Assembly: GCA_002704225.1 (NCBI GenBank)
Contig: PAFU01000047.1
Span: forward strand, 32,480 to 96,479
From: Gammaproteobacteria bacterium
GTDB lineage: Bacteria; Pseudomonadota; Gammaproteobacteria; Pseudomonadales; Azotimanducaceae
Reading direction: 5' to 3'
Length of the DNA: 64,000 nucleotides
A program made the position numbers and the translations under genes. The stretch's first letter is position 1, and each line of letters opens with the position of its first letter. The notes under the pieces were generated by a model. It searched no databases and had not been told where the DNA came from. It was given only the letters and a program-made list of their open reading frames with translations. Below, in pieces: positions 8,907-18,944 of the stretch.

Positions 8907-9849
8907 TATGACCCGACAGTCACAGGCAATCAGGCAAGGAGAGGCGGGCAGCAGGCCTTTGACCGTGGGTATATCGTCAACGGCCTTGTTCGACTTAAGC
9001 GTGTCAAACGAGATTTACCAGCAAGAAGGTTTAGAGGCTTATCGGCGCTATCAAATCTCTGAAGAAGACTCACCCTTGGAACCGGGTGACGGCTTTTACC
9101 TTGTCGAAAAACTATTGAATATCAATAAGATATTCAATGAACCTCGAGTAGAAATACTGCTTCTTTCGCGCAACTCTGCCGATACGGGCTTACGGGTGTT
9201 CAATTCCATTAAGGCTCACGACCTGGACATTACCCGGGCTGCATTTTGCGGTGGTGAATCCCCCTACCGATATATCCAAGCCTTCCACTGTGATCTGTTT
9301 CTCTCCACCTATGCAGACGATGTGAGGCAGGCATTGTCCCAAAATATTGCGGCGGCGACGTTGCTGGGTAGAACTCGACCGCCCAAGGAATCCGATGACG
9401 GTTTGTTGAAACTGGCGTTTGACGGTGACTCTGTGCTGTTTTCCGACGAGGCTGAGCGGGTATATCAACAACAGGGATTGGAGGCTTTCAGTGAGTCTGA
9501 ACTGGATCAGGCGAATCAATCCTTGGCCGGCGGCCCGTTTAAGGCCTTTCTGGCCGCCATGCACCGCCTGCAGCAAGAGTTTCCTGACGGAGAAAGCCCG
9601 ATACGCACGGCCTTGGTCACCGCTCGGGGTGCGCCGGCTCATGAGCGCGTGATTCGCACGTTGCGGGACTGGGATATCCGGCTGGATGAATCGTTGTTTC
9701 TTGGTGGCATGGACAAGACCGAGTTTTTGCGAGCCTTTGAGGCGGATATCTTTTTTGATGACCAAGCCGCGCACTGCGATCGAGCGGCCCCGCATATCCC
9801 GTCGGGTCATGTACCTCATGGCGTGGCCAACTCCACAGAAATAGAATAA
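8899..9849 (+). CDS. Cytosolic 5'-nucleotidase family protein
   Basis: A 316-residue protein of the family containing eukaryotic cytosolic 5'-nucleotidase IA/IB (AMP or IMP to nucleoside plus phosphate) and its bacterial relatives. Diagnostic stretches are VGISSTALFDL (aspartate nucleophile region), LNINKIFNEPRVEILLLSRNS, FCGGESPYRYIQAF, TALVTARGAPAHERVIRTLRDW and LFLGGMDKTEFLRAFEADIFFDDQ. These are haloacid dehalogenase-type phosphatase elements. The start is either ATG 8899 (overlapping the YdcH-like gene) or ATG 8908; neither has a strong ribosome site. No signal peptide is seen, so it is cytoplasmic. The substrate is inferred from the family only. Confidence 0.8.
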   Translation: MRNMTRQSQAIRQGEAGSRPLTVGISSTALFDLSVSNEIYQQEGLEAYRRYQISEEDSPLEPGDGFYLVEKLLNINKIFNEPRVEILLLSRNSADTGLRVFNSIKAHDLDITRAAFCGGESPYRYIQAFHCDLFLSTYADDVRQALSQNIAAATLLGRTRPPKESDDGLLKLAFDGDSVLFSDEAERVYQQQGLEAFSESELDQANQSLAGGPFKAFLAAMHRLQQEFPDGESPIRTALVTARGAPAHERVIRTLRDWDIRLDESLFLGGMDKTEFLRAFEADIFFDDQAAHCDRAAPHIPSGHVPHGVANSTEIE

Positions 9850-9861
9850 AAAATATTTTTT
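9848..9861. other. AT-only palindrome between the nucleotidase gene and cysB
   Basis: A run of six A, TA, then six T forms a perfect palindrome at the stop codon of the 5'-nucleotidase gene, inside a conspicuously AT-rich 25 bp. It may be part of the cysB promoter region or a weak terminator. The sequence does not decide between them. Confidence 0.25.
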
Positions 9862-9878
9862 TATAACTAATCCTGTAA

Positions 9879-10901
<1,023 letters not shown>

Positions 10902-10924
10902 CTCAATACATCGCCGGTCGTTGG

Positions 10925-11680
10925 TTAAACCGGCGTGATGGGAATGATGTTCTGTCCGTGCAGGCCACATTCCTTCTGTGTTGCTTCTTCCCACCACCAT
11001 CGCCCGGCACGCTCGTGCTCAAATGGGCTGACTGCACGGGTGCAGGGCTGGCAGCCGACAGAGATAAAGCCTCTGTCGTGCAGCGGATTGTAGGCGACGC
11101 GATTTTCCCGGATGTAGTGCCAGATATCGGCCGAGGTCCACTGGGCCAGTGGGTTGAACTTTGTGAGGTCGTTCCCTTCGGTGGAAAAGGCCTCATCGCG
11201 TTGACGCAGTGGAACATCGCTTCGCGTGACGCTTTGATCTTGGCGTTGTCCGGTTATCCACGCATCCAACGTCGCCAGCTTCTTACGTAAGGGCTGAACT
11301 TTTCTGACCCCGCAGCATTCTTGATGCCCATCCTCATAGAAGCTGAACAGTCCCTTCGCTTTGACCAAATTTTGTACGCCCTCGGGATCCGGGTTCAACA
11401 GTTCAATGGGTTGATCGTACTGCGTTCTGACGGTCTCGAAGAATTCGTAGGTTTCGCTGTGCAGGCGGCCGGTGTCGAGAGAAAAAACGTCGATGGTCAG
11501 ACCGAGTTTTCGGATGAGATCGATGAGTACGATGTCTTCAGCGCCGCTGAACGACAGGGCGATGCTGCCCGGTTTAAATTCTTTGAGCGCCTCGCGCAGC
11601 AGGTTCTGAGTCGTGCGCAGGCGTGCAGACAGTGAGTTTTCCTGTGCCGCTGGGTTTGTTTGAGCGGAATTAGCATTCAT
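10925..11680 (-). CDS. cysH: APS-type sulfonucleotide reductase CysH with 4Fe-4S cluster
   Basis: Reduces activated sulfate to sulfite, using thioredoxin. The 251 residues show the PP-loop-like SFSGAEDIVLID (43-54), the cluster cysteines CC at 122-123 and CxxC at 210-213, and the catalytic cysteine in KECGLH (Cys238). The CC...CxxC set marks the APS (adenylyl-sulfate) reductase type of Pseudomonas and plants; the E. coli-type PAPS reductase lacks these four cysteines. The preferred substrate is therefore APS (established for the family). It is divergent from thrH and convergent with cysB. NfuA, encoded in the same window, could help supply its cluster (inference). Confidence 0.93.
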   Translation of the reverse strand: MNANSAQTNPAAQENSLSARLRTTQNLLREALKEFKPGSIALSFSGAEDIVLIDLIRKLGLTIDVFSLDTGRLHSETYEFFETVRTQYDQPIELLNPDPEGVQNLVKAKGLFSFYEDGHQECCGVRKVQPLRKKLATLDAWITGQRQDQSVTRSDVPLRQRDEAFSTEGNDLTKFNPLAQWTSADIWHYIRENRVAYNPLHDRGFISVGCQPCTRAVSPFEHERAGRWWWEEATQKECGLHGQNIIPITPV

Positions 11681-11778
11681 AACAGGGCGAAGCCTCCGGG
11701 CAAGCGATCATCAAAGGGTGGCCTGAAGCCATTGGCGCGCACATTAACAGGCGGAAAATCGTAAAAAAAAGAATCTGT

Positions 11779-11787
11779 TGCTATATG
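11779..11787 (+). promoter_or_regulatory. Possible extended -10 element for thrH
   Basis: TGCTATATG matches an extended -10 (TGn followed by a TATAAT-like hexamer) about 30 bp before the thrH start. No convincing -35 is present; an A-tract lies upstream. Tentative. Confidence 0.25.
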
Positions 11788-11816
11788 CTTACGCCAAATT
11801 TTTTTAGGGGATTGCG

Positions 11817-12422
11817 GTGGATATTCTGTGTCTTGATTTAGAAGGCGTGCTGGTTCCAGAAGTGTGGCAGGCGGTGGCGAAAGAGACCCAGATACCCGAG
11901 TTGCTCAAAACAACTCGCGATATTCCCAACTACGATGATTTGATGAACTACCGACTGGGAATCATCGATCAACACGACATAACGTTGAGTCAAATTCAGG
12001 CGGAGATCGCCAAGCTGGCGCCGTTGCCCGGTGCCGCAGATTTTCTTCGCTGGGCCCGTCAGCACTTTCAGGTGGCAATTATTTCGGACACGTTTTACGA
12101 ATTTGCTGCACCATTGATGGCCCAACTTGATGAACCGTTCTTGCTCTGTCACAAGTTAGAGATCAGCAACGATCGCATCACTGGGTACCGGCTGCGTCAG
12201 GCCGATCCAAAGCGTTGTTCGGTCAAAGCGTTCAAGTCCCTAGAGCTGAATATCATTGCGGCGGGCGATTCGTTCAATGACGTTTCCATGCTGGAAGAGG
12301 CGGATGCGGGTATCTTTTTCCAGGCGCCGGACAACGTGCGGGAGCAGTTCCCTCAATACCCACTGGCAAACGACTACCAAGAGCTGCAACAACTCATTCT
12401 TGCCGCTCAAAGCCGGTTCTAG
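11817..12422 (+). CDS. thrH: Phosphoserine phosphatase / homoserine phosphotransferase ThrH
   Basis: A haloacid dehalogenase-fold enzyme that dephosphorylates phosphoserine and can transfer the phosphate to homoserine, linking serine and threonine synthesis. The 201 residues match Pseudomonas ThrH (205) along their length: nucleophile motif LDLEGVLVPE (6-15), SDTFYEF (motif II region), HKLEI, YRLRQADPKR, and IAAGDSFNDVSML (motif IV). ThrH has DxE rather than the DxD of most phosphatases in the superfamily, and DLE is seen here. The start is GTG 11817 with an AGGGGA ribosome site. It is divergent from cysH. Confidence 0.93.
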   Translation: MDILCLDLEGVLVPEVWQAVAKETQIPELLKTTRDIPNYDDLMNYRLGIIDQHDITLSQIQAEIAKLAPLPGAADFLRWARQHFQVAIISDTFYEFAAPLMAQLDEPFLLCHKLEISNDRITGYRLRQADPKRCSVKAFKSLELNIIAAGDSFNDVSMLEEADAGIFFQAPDNVREQFPQYPLANDYQELQQLILAAQSRF

Positions 12423-12499
12423 CCGCCCGAGGGGGCGCGCAGCGGAGCCAAGTTCGGTAGCATGGGTTATTGGAAAATTTTACAGATGGAGAGCAGTTC

Positions 12500-13384
12500 A
12501 TGAGCCAAGGTCAGAAATTTCGTGCGGCTATCAGCGCCGCGGCCCCCACGCCGCTGCAGATACCAGGCACGATTAATGCCTACACCGCATTAATGGCAGA
12601 ACGGGTAGGTCACCAGGCCATCTATTTATCCGGCGGCGGGGGGGCAAACGCTTCCTATGGGTTGCCGGATTTGGGTATGACGTCGTTGAACGACGTTTTG
12701 GAAGACGTCAGACGGATTACCGGCGCAACAGATTTGCCGTTATTGGTCGATATTGACACCGGCTGGGGGGGCGCTTTCAACATTGCTAAGACTGTGCGGG
12801 ACATGACCGCGGCAGGCGCTGCGGCGGGACATATTGAAGATCAGGTCTCCCAGAAGCGCTGTGGTCACCGGCCCAACAAGGCCATCGTGTCCGTGCAAGA
12901 AATGGTGGATCGCATCAAGGCAGCCGTGGACGCGAAAACCGATAACGACTTTGTTGTCATGGCGCGGACGGATGCCCTTTCGGTGGACGGCATGAACGCG
13001 GTGATCGATCGCGCCGGGGCCTTCGCTGAAGCGGGCGCGGATTCGATTTTTGCCGAGGCCATGACTGAGATCGATATGTATCGACCCATCATCGAGGCCG
13101 CCGGTGTGCCGGTTTTGGCCAATCTGACCGAATTTGGGCAAACGCCCCTGTATCATGTGGACGAACTGGCGGAAGTCGGCATCGCCATGGCGCTGTACCC
13201 CCTGTCTGCTTTTCGAGCCATGAACAAAGCGGCGTTGACGGTGTATCAAGCGCTGAAGGATGAGGGCAGTCAAACCAGCGTGGTAGACACCATGCAAACC
13301 CGCATGGAACTGTATGACTTCTTGGGCTATCACGCCTACGAAGAAAAATTGGACGAGTTGTTTGCCGGTCAAGGCAACGGCTAA
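12500..13384 (+). CDS. prpB: 2-methylisocitrate lyase PrpB
   Basis: Splits 2-methylisocitrate into pyruvate and succinate, the last step of the methylcitrate cycle for propionyl-CoA use. The 294-residue protein has the isocitrate lyase-family TIM barrel with the catalytic KRCGH (119-123), the metal-binding VDIDTGWGG (83-91) and the [13 protein letters not shown] loop typical of PrpB. I chose ATG 12500 because GGAGAG lies seven bases upstream and the product begins [11 protein letters not shown] as in homologues; a frame-extending ATG at 12470 has no ribosome site. prpC follows after 44 bp in the same direction. Confidence 0.95.
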   Translation: MSQGQKFRAAISAAAPTPLQIPGTINAYTALMAERVGHQAIYLSGGGGANASYGLPDLGMTSLNDVLEDVRRITGATDLPLLVDIDTGWGGAFNIAKTVRDMTAAGAAAGHIEDQVSQKRCGHRPNKAIVSVQEMVDRIKAAVDAKTDNDFVVMARTDALSVDGMNAVIDRAGAFAEAGADSIFAEAMTEIDMYRPIIEAAGVPVLANLTEFGQTPLYHVDELAEVGIAMALYPLSAFRAMNKAALTVYQALKDEGSQTSVVDTMQTRMELYDFLGYHAYEEKLDELFAGQGNG

Positions 13385-13428
13385 GTAACGTTCGCAAATC
13401 GTAAATAACGGCGGCAAAGGAGAGACAT

Positions 13429-14553
13429 ATGGCCGAAAAGAAATTAGGCGGAGCGGGGCTGCGCGGCCAAAGCGCAGGCAGTACTGAGCTTTGCACCGTG
13501 GGCAAGAGCGGTACCGGATTGACCTATCGGGGCTACGACATTACCGATTTGGCAGATAATGCGACCTTCGAAGAGGTGGCCTATCTGATTTTTTACGGTG
13601 AACTTCCGAATGCGAGACAACTCGACGACTACCACAAGGTGCTTAAGGCAAATCGTAAATTGCCAGCCACCTTACTGGAGGTGCTCGAGCGTATTCCCGC
13701 TGATACGCATCCGATGGATGTGATGCGGACAGGTTGCTCCATGCTCGGCAATTTGGAGCCGGAAGGAGATTTCTCGAACCAGCAGACCGTGGCTAATCGA
13801 CTGCTTGGCGCGTTACCAGGCATCATCAACTACTGGTATCGCTTCAGCCATGACGGTGTGCGCATCGATACCGATACCGACGCAGATTCACTGGCCGGTC
13901 ATTTTCTGGAAACGCTGACGGGTAAGAAGCCCAGTGCCTTACATCAGCGGGTGATGGATGTTTCCCTGATTCTTTACGCTGAACACGAGTTCAACGCCTC
14001 AACGTTCACCGCCAGGGTGTGCGCTTCTACGTTGTCTGACATGCATTCCTGCGTGACTGGCGCCATTGGTTCCCTGCGAGGCCCTCTGCATGGGGGTGCC
14101 AACGAAGCGGCGATGGAGCTGATTGAGAAGTTTTCAACTGCCGATGAAGCAAGCACTGGTTTGCTGGGCATGCTGGAACGTAAGGAAAAGATCATGGGCT
14201 TCGGTCACGCGATCTACAGCACCTCAGATCCGCGTAATGTCATCATCAAGCAGTGGGCAGAGAAGCTGGCGAACGAAGTGGGCGACACCGTTTTGTATCC
14301 GGTTTCATGCGCGATCGAAAAGGTCATGTGGGATGAAAAAGCACTGTTTGCCAACGCAGACTTTTTTCATGCGTCCGCCTACAACTTCATGGGCATTCCC
14401 ACGAAATTGTTTACACCGATCTTCGTTTGTTCGCGGGTGTCGGGCTGGAGTGCCCATGTCATGGAGCAGCGTGAAAACAACCGTATCATCCGCCCAAGTG
14501 CAGATTACATCGGCCCGGAGCCGCGGGCAGTGACGCCACTGGCGGATCGCTAA
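13429..14553 (+). CDS. prpC: 2-methylcitrate synthase PrpC
   Basis: Condenses propionyl-CoA with oxaloacetate to 2-methylcitrate. The 374-residue length is that of short bacterial 2-methylcitrate synthases rather than of the roughly 430-residue hexameric citrate synthases. Citrate synthase-family motifs visible are LTYRGYDITDLA, the His-containing SLRGPLHGGANEAAME, MGFGHAIYSTSDPR (active-site His) and the C-terminal SGWSAHVMEQRENNRIIRP. A GGAGAG ribosome site precedes the ATG. It converges on prpF, with a small dyad in the 88-bp gap. Confidence 0.95.
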   Translation: MAEKKLGGAGLRGQSAGSTELCTVGKSGTGLTYRGYDITDLADNATFEEVAYLIFYGELPNARQLDDYHKVLKANRKLPATLLEVLERIPADTHPMDVMRTGCSMLGNLEPEGDFSNQQTVANRLLGALPGIINYWYRFSHDGVRIDTDTDADSLAGHFLETLTGKKPSALHQRVMDVSLILYAEHEFNASTFTARVCASTLSDMHSCVTGAIGSLRGPLHGGANEAAMELIEKFSTADEASTGLLGMLERKEKIMGFGHAIYSTSDPRNVIIKQWAEKLANEVGDTVLYPVSCAIEKVMWDEKALFANADFFHASAYNFMGIPTKLFTPIFVCSRVSGWSAHVMEQRENNRIIRPSADYIGPEPRAVTPLADR

Positions 14554-14568
14554 AAGCTCTGACCCATG

Positions 14569-14592
14569 CTGCCTGTCGTCAATGGCAGGCGG
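14569..14592. terminator. Small dyad between convergent prpC and prpF
   Basis: CTGCCTG (14569-14575) pairs with CAGGCGG (14586-14592), including one wobble pair, around a 10-nt loop. No U-tract follows on either strand, so any terminator role is weak. It is the only visible structure separating the two halves of the methylcitrate module. Confidence 0.3.
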
Positions 14593-14641
14593 TAACGGCG
14601 TTGGTCGCTTCTTGCGACCTTGTCCTTGTCGCCGGTCCGGA

Positions 14642-15829
14642 TTAAAGCGTGTCGCCCGGAATTCTGACCCAGCCTTCCATCAGCACACGTGCGCTGCGAC
14701 TCATGCTCGCCTTCGTCACCTGCCATTCGCCATCCACCAGTGCCGCCTCGGCGCCTACTTTCAATGTCCCTGACGGGTGACCGAACACCACTTGATCCCG
14801 TTCGCCACCACCAGCTGCCGTGTTGACCAGTGTGCCGGGGATAGCCGCAGCCGTGCCAATGGCCACCGCGGCAGTGCCCATCATGGCGTGGTGAAGCTTG
14901 CCCATGGACAGTGCGCGAACGACTAAGTCTATGTTCTGACGCTCAACGGCTTTACCGCTGGATGCTGTGTAGCTTGCCGCAGGTGCAACAAAGGCTACCT
15001 TTGGGGTGTGTTGACGGCCCTCGGCTTCGGCAAGTTCCGATATGAGTCCCATTTTGATCGCACCGTGGGCACGTATGGTTTCAAAGCGAGCCAGCGTTTC
15101 GTTCGAGCCGTTGATGTCGTCTTGCAATTCGCAACCCGTGTACCCAAGTTCTGCCGCATTTAAGAAGATCGTAGGGATACCCGCGTTAATCAAGGTGGCG
15201 TTCAAACTGCCCTCGCCAGGTACATCGAGGGAGTCGACCAGATTGCCGGTGGGGAACATGGCGCTGCCTTCGTCGTCGGCGGGATCCATAAAGTCCACTG
15301 CGATTTCTGCTGCGGGAAAGGTGACGCCGTCTAGCTCAAAATCTCCGGTTTCCTGAACCTGACCCCGGGTGATGGGGACCCGATTGATGATGGTTTTACC
15401 GATGTTCGCCTGCCAAATTTTAACGTCGACAAAGCCATTTTCCGGGATGCGCTCCGGGGGCAGCATCCCTTGGGAGATCGCAAAGGGGCCGACTGCGGCG
15501 GACAGATTGCCGCAGTTACCGCTCCAGTCCACAAAGGGCTGATCAATGGACACCTGACCGAAGAGGTAATCCACGTCATGCCCGGGCTGCTGGCTGGGGC
15601 TCACGATCACCGTTTTGCTGGTGCTTGACGTGGCGCCGCCCATACCGTCGGTGTGTTTTCCATAGGGGTCGGGGCTGCCGATAACCCGCAGTAACAGGGC
15701 GTCCCGGCTGGCGCCGGGTTGTTGGGCTGGTGCCGGTAGGTCTGCCAGACTGAAAAAAACGCCCTTGCTGGTGCCGCCTCGTATGTAGGTCGCTGGAATG
15801 CGGATTTGTGCTGGATAGGATTGGTTCAT
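14642..15829 (-). CDS. prpF: 2-methylaconitate cis-trans isomerase PrpF
   Basis: Isomerises the 2-methyl-trans-aconitate made by AcnD to the cis form so that an aconitase can rehydrate it. The 395 residues fit the family (about 390-397). Characteristic stretches are IPATYIRGGTSKGVFF near the N-terminus, GGATSSTSKTVIV, FVDWSGNCGNLSAAVGPFAI (conserved Cys of the diaminopimelate epimerase-like fold), GIPTIFLNA and GHPSGTLKVGAE. It starts 9 bp after acnD stops, so the two form one operon. Found only with AcnD, its presence defines the AcnD/PrpF variant of the methylcitrate cycle. Confidence 0.95.
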   Translation of the reverse strand: MNQSYPAQIRIPATYIRGGTSKGVFFSLADLPAPAQQPGASRDALLLRVIGSPDPYGKHTDGMGGATSSTSKTVIVSPSQQPGHDVDYLFGQVSIDQPFVDWSGNCGNLSAAVGPFAISQGMLPPERIPENGFVDVKIWQANIGKTIINRVPITRGQVQETGDFELDGVTFPAAEIAVDFMDPADDEGSAMFPTGNLVDSLDVPGEGSLNATLINAGIPTIFLNAAELGYTGCELQDDINGSNETLARFETIRAHGAIKMGLISELAEAEGRQHTPKVAFVAPAASYTASSGKAVERQNIDLVVRALSMGKLHHAMMGTAAVAIGTAAAIPGTLVNTAAGGGERDQVVFGHPSGTLKVGAEAALVDGEWQVTKASMSRSARVLMEGWVRIPGDTL

Positions 15830-15838
15830 AGCGCTGCT

Positions 15839-18436
15839 CTAACCGGCCGAAACAGAGGCGTCGAGAAAATCTTGGGCGAACCGCTGTAGCACGCCGCCAG
15901 CCTCGTAGATGGACACTTCCTCTGCCGTATCTAAGCGGCAAATTACTGGGATATCGACCTGTTCTCCGTTGCGTCGTGTCATCGACACCGTCAGTTCCGC
16001 TCTTGGGGCAGGGCTGCCGTTGACGCTAAAGATTTCTGTACCGTCGATGCCGTAGGTTGTCCGGGTTTCGCCATTTGTAAACTCCATGGGAAGCACGCCC
16101 ATGCCCACTAGGTTTGTGCGGTGAATTCGTTCGAAACCTTCGGCGACAATGGCTTCTACTCCTGCCAGACGAACACCCTTGGCCGCCCAATCGCGAGAAC
16201 TGCCTTGGCCGTAATCAGCTCCGGCAACAATGATCAGTGGCTGTTTGCGCTCCATATAGGTCTCGATCGCCTCCCACATACGCACCACGTTGCCCTCAGG
16301 TTCGATGCGGGCCAAGGATCCCTGTTTGATCTCGCCATCCTCAGTGACCATCTCATTCAGCAACTTGGGGTTGGCAAAGGTCGCACGTTGGGCAGTGAGG
16401 TGGTCACCTCGGTGGGTCGCATAGGAATTGAAGTCTTCTTCCGGCAGACCCATTTTGTGAAGGTACTCGCCTGCCGCACTGTCCAGCAGAATGGCGTTGG
16501 ACGGTGACAAGTGGTCTGTCGTGATGTTGTCGCCCAGCACGGCCAAGGGGCGCATGTCGCTGAGAGTGCGTTGTCCGGCCAAGGCACCTTCCCAGTAGGG
16601 CGGCCGGCGAATGTAGGTGCTCTGCGGGCGCCACTCGTACAGTGGGTCAGTCATTTCGGTGACGTCCTTGACGTCCAAAAACATAGGGTCATAGACCTCG
16701 GTGAACTGAGCAGGCTTAACACTTTGAGCTACGATAGCGTCGATTTCCTCGTCGCTTGGCCAGATGTCGATAAGCTTCACGGGGTTACCGTCCAGATCGG
16801 TACCCAGCACATCTTGCTCGATATCAAATCGGATTGTGCCTGCGATGGCATAGGCCACAACCAGCGGGGGCGATGCCAAAAAGGCTTGTTTGGCGTAGGG
16901 ATGAATTCGACCGTCAAAGTTGCGGTTGCCCGACAGCACAGCAGTGGCGTACAGGTCTCGATCGATCACTTCTTGCTGGATGACTGGGTCCAATGCGCCA
17001 CTCATGCCATTACATGTGGTGCAAGCAAAGGCCACGATACCGAAACCGAGCTGCTCTAATTCTGGCAGCAGATTCGCGTCTTCCAGATAGAGCTGGACAG
17101 CCTTAGAACCGGGAGCCAGAGAACTCTTCACCCATGGTTTACGAGTCAGCCCCTTGGCGTTGGCGTTGCGGGCCACCAATCCTGCCGCGATGACGTTGCG
17201 TGGATTGCTGGTATTCGTGCAGCTGGTGATCGCCGCGATGATGATCGCGCCGTCGGGCATTTTGCCAGGCTCAGATTCCACCACGCCGCTGATACCTTCG
17301 GCGGCCAAATCCGTTGTCGAAACGCGACGGTGGGGGTTCGAGGGCCCGGCGATGTTGCGGCCTACGCTGGATAGGTCAAAGCGTAGCACCCGTTCGTATT
17401 GAGCCTCCTTCATGCTGTCCGCCCAAAGCCCGGTCTGCTTCGCATAGTTTTCCACCAGCGCGACCTGTTCGTCGCTACGTCCCGTCAGGCGCAAGTAGTC
17501 GGTGGTTTTCTCATCGATATAGAACATCGCTGCGCTGGCACCAAATTCCGGCGTCATATTGGAAATCGTTGCTCGGTCCCCCAAGGTGAGGGCATCAGCG
17601 CCTTCTCCGTAGAATTCGAGGTAGGTCGAGACCACGCGTTCCTCGCGCAAAAATTCGGTAATCGCCAGCACGATATCCGTGGCCGTGATGCCTTCTTGGC
17701 GTGTGCCGACAAGCTCTACGCCGACAATATCCGGTAGGCGCATGTAGGAGGCGCGGCCAAGCATGACGCTTTCTGCTTCCAGGCCACCAACACCAATGGC
17801 GATCACACCGAGGGCGTCAACGTGGGGTGTGTGGCTGTCGGTACCAACCAGCGTGTCTGGGAAGGCCACGCCGTCTCGGGCGTGTACGACAGGAGACATC
17901 CGTTCCAGGTTGATCTGGTGCATGATGCCGTTGCCAGGGGGGATGACATCCACGTTTTCAAAGGCGGTCTTGGTCCAGTTGATGAAGTGAAAGCGGTCAT
18001 CATTGCGACGATCTTCAATGGCACGATTTTTTTCAAAGGCGTCCTCTTCAAAGCCGGCATGCTCAACGGCGAGAGAGTGGTCGACGATCAGCTGGGTGGG
18101 TACCACAGGGTTCACCTTAGACGGATCGCCACCCTTGGCCGCAATCGCGTCCCGCAGACCGGCCAAATCCACCAGAGCGGTTTGGCCGAGAATGTCGTGA
18201 CAGACAACGCGGGCTGGGAACCATGGAAAGTCCAAATCCCTCTTGCGCTCGATAATTTGCGTTAGCGCCGCCGTCAAATGCTCCGGTTCGCAGCGCCGAA
18301 CCAGATTTTCTGCCAGTACTTTGGCGGTGTAGGGCAGGCCCGCGTAGGCACCGGGTTTAATTGCTTCAATGGCTTCGAAGGTGTCAAAGTAGTCGAGACC
18401 AGAGTTCGGCAATGGTTTACGGTGATTTTGATTCAT
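15839..18436 (-). CDS. acnD: Fe-S 2-methylcitrate dehydratase AcnD
   Basis: An aconitase-family enzyme that dehydrates 2-methylcitrate to 2-methyl-trans-aconitate. The 865 residues match the AcnD subfamily (about 860-870), shorter than AcnA (about 890). Cluster-binding cysteines lie in AAITSCTNTSNP and FACTTCNGMSG. Other aconitase signatures are GTDSHTPHVDALGV, and the swivel-domain GADYGQGSSRDWAAKG. The N-terminus, NSGLDYFDTFEAIEAIKPGA, is typical of AcnD. Upstream on the same strand, 82 bp away, is a GNAT gene, so acnD-prpF may have its own promoter. It is oriented against prpBC, unlike the usual single prpBC-acnD-prpF operon. Confidence 0.94.
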   Translation of the reverse strand: MNQNHRKPLPNSGLDYFDTFEAIEAIKPGAYAGLPYTAKVLAENLVRRCEPEHLTAALTQIIERKRDLDFPWFPARVVCHDILGQTALVDLAGLRDAIAAKGGDPSKVNPVVPTQLIVDHSLAVEHAGFEEDAFEKNRAIEDRRNDDRFHFINWTKTAFENVDVIPPGNGIMHQINLERMSPVVHARDGVAFPDTLVGTDSHTPHVDALGVIAIGVGGLEAESVMLGRASYMRLPDIVGVELVGTRQEGITATDIVLAITEFLREERVVSTYLEFYGEGADALTLGDRATISNMTPEFGASAAMFYIDEKTTDYLRLTGRSDEQVALVENYAKQTGLWADSMKEAQYERVLRFDLSSVGRNIAGPSNPHRRVSTTDLAAEGISGVVESEPGKMPDGAIIIAAITSCTNTSNPRNVIAAGLVARNANAKGLTRKPWVKSSLAPGSKAVQLYLEDANLLPELEQLGFGIVAFACTTCNGMSGALDPVIQQEVIDRDLYATAVLSGNRNFDGRIHPYAKQAFLASPPLVVAYAIAGTIRFDIEQDVLGTDLDGNPVKLIDIWPSDEEIDAIVAQSVKPAQFTEVYDPMFLDVKDVTEMTDPLYEWRPQSTYIRRPPYWEGALAGQRTLSDMRPLAVLGDNITTDHLSPSNAILLDSAAGEYLHKMGLPEEDFNSYATHRGDHLTAQRATFANPKLLNEMVTEDGEIKQGSLARIEPEGNVVRMWEAIETYMERKQPLIIVAGADYGQGSSRDWAAKGVRLAGVEAIVAEGFERIHRTNLVGMGVLPMEFTNGETRTTYGIDGTEIFSVNGSPAPRAELTVSMTRRNGEQVDIPVICRLDTAEEVSIYEAGGVLQRFAQDFLDASVSAG

Positions 18437-18518
18437 AAGGTTTACTTCGTTTCAGTGGTTCAAGCGATGTACGGGGCGCGATTGTGCCGTTAATTGGGGT
18501 CTAGCTCAAAGGCATCGG

Positions 18519-18944
18519 TCAGGCCGGCAAGGTCATCTTTATGTGGTCAATGCCTGCCTCATCGAAAACATCCCCGCAGGCGACAAAGCCAAACCGGGAA
18601 TAGAACGTCTCCGCATGGCATTGCGCATGCAAAAAAATGGCCTCAAAGTTTTGTCGTTTTGCCTCTGTAATCGCTGCGGTCATCAGTAGGCTGCCGGTGC
18701 CCCCGCCACGGCAGTGTTTTAGCACCGCCATTCGACCAATCTGGCCGCTGGGCATGATGCGGGCACAGCCGATGAAACCGTATTCATCGGAACGTGCCAG
18801 CAAGTGCACGCTGGTCTCGTCGAAGGCGTCCATTTCTACGTCCTCGGGTACCTGCTGTTCCTCAACGAAGACACGGTAGCGAATCGCCGTCAGCGCTTGT
18901 CGGTCATCGTTCTTCTGCCAATGGGCCAAACGAATCTCTATCAA
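18519..18944 (-). CDS. GNAT family N-acetyltransferase
   Basis: A 141-residue acetyl-CoA-dependent acyltransferase of unknown substrate. GNAT elements: the early IRYRVFVEEQQVPEDVEMDA, the acetyl-CoA loop region IGRMAVLKHCRGGGTGSLL (R/Q-x-x-G-x-G/A type, about residues 69-87), and the C-terminal FYSRFGFVACGDVFDEAGI. The EEQxVP motif recalls the ElaA/YjcF-like branch. Its TTG start overlaps the purB stop by 4 bp (TTGA), so it is translationally coupled to purB. That does not by itself tie it to purine synthesis. Confidence 0.8.
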   Translation of the reverse strand: MIEIRLAHWQKNDDRQALTAIRYRVFVEEQQVPEDVEMDAFDETSVHLLARSDEYGFIGCARIMPSGQIGRMAVLKHCRGGGTGSLLMTAAITEAKRQNFEAIFLHAQCHAETFYSRFGFVACGDVFDEAGIDHIKMTLPA

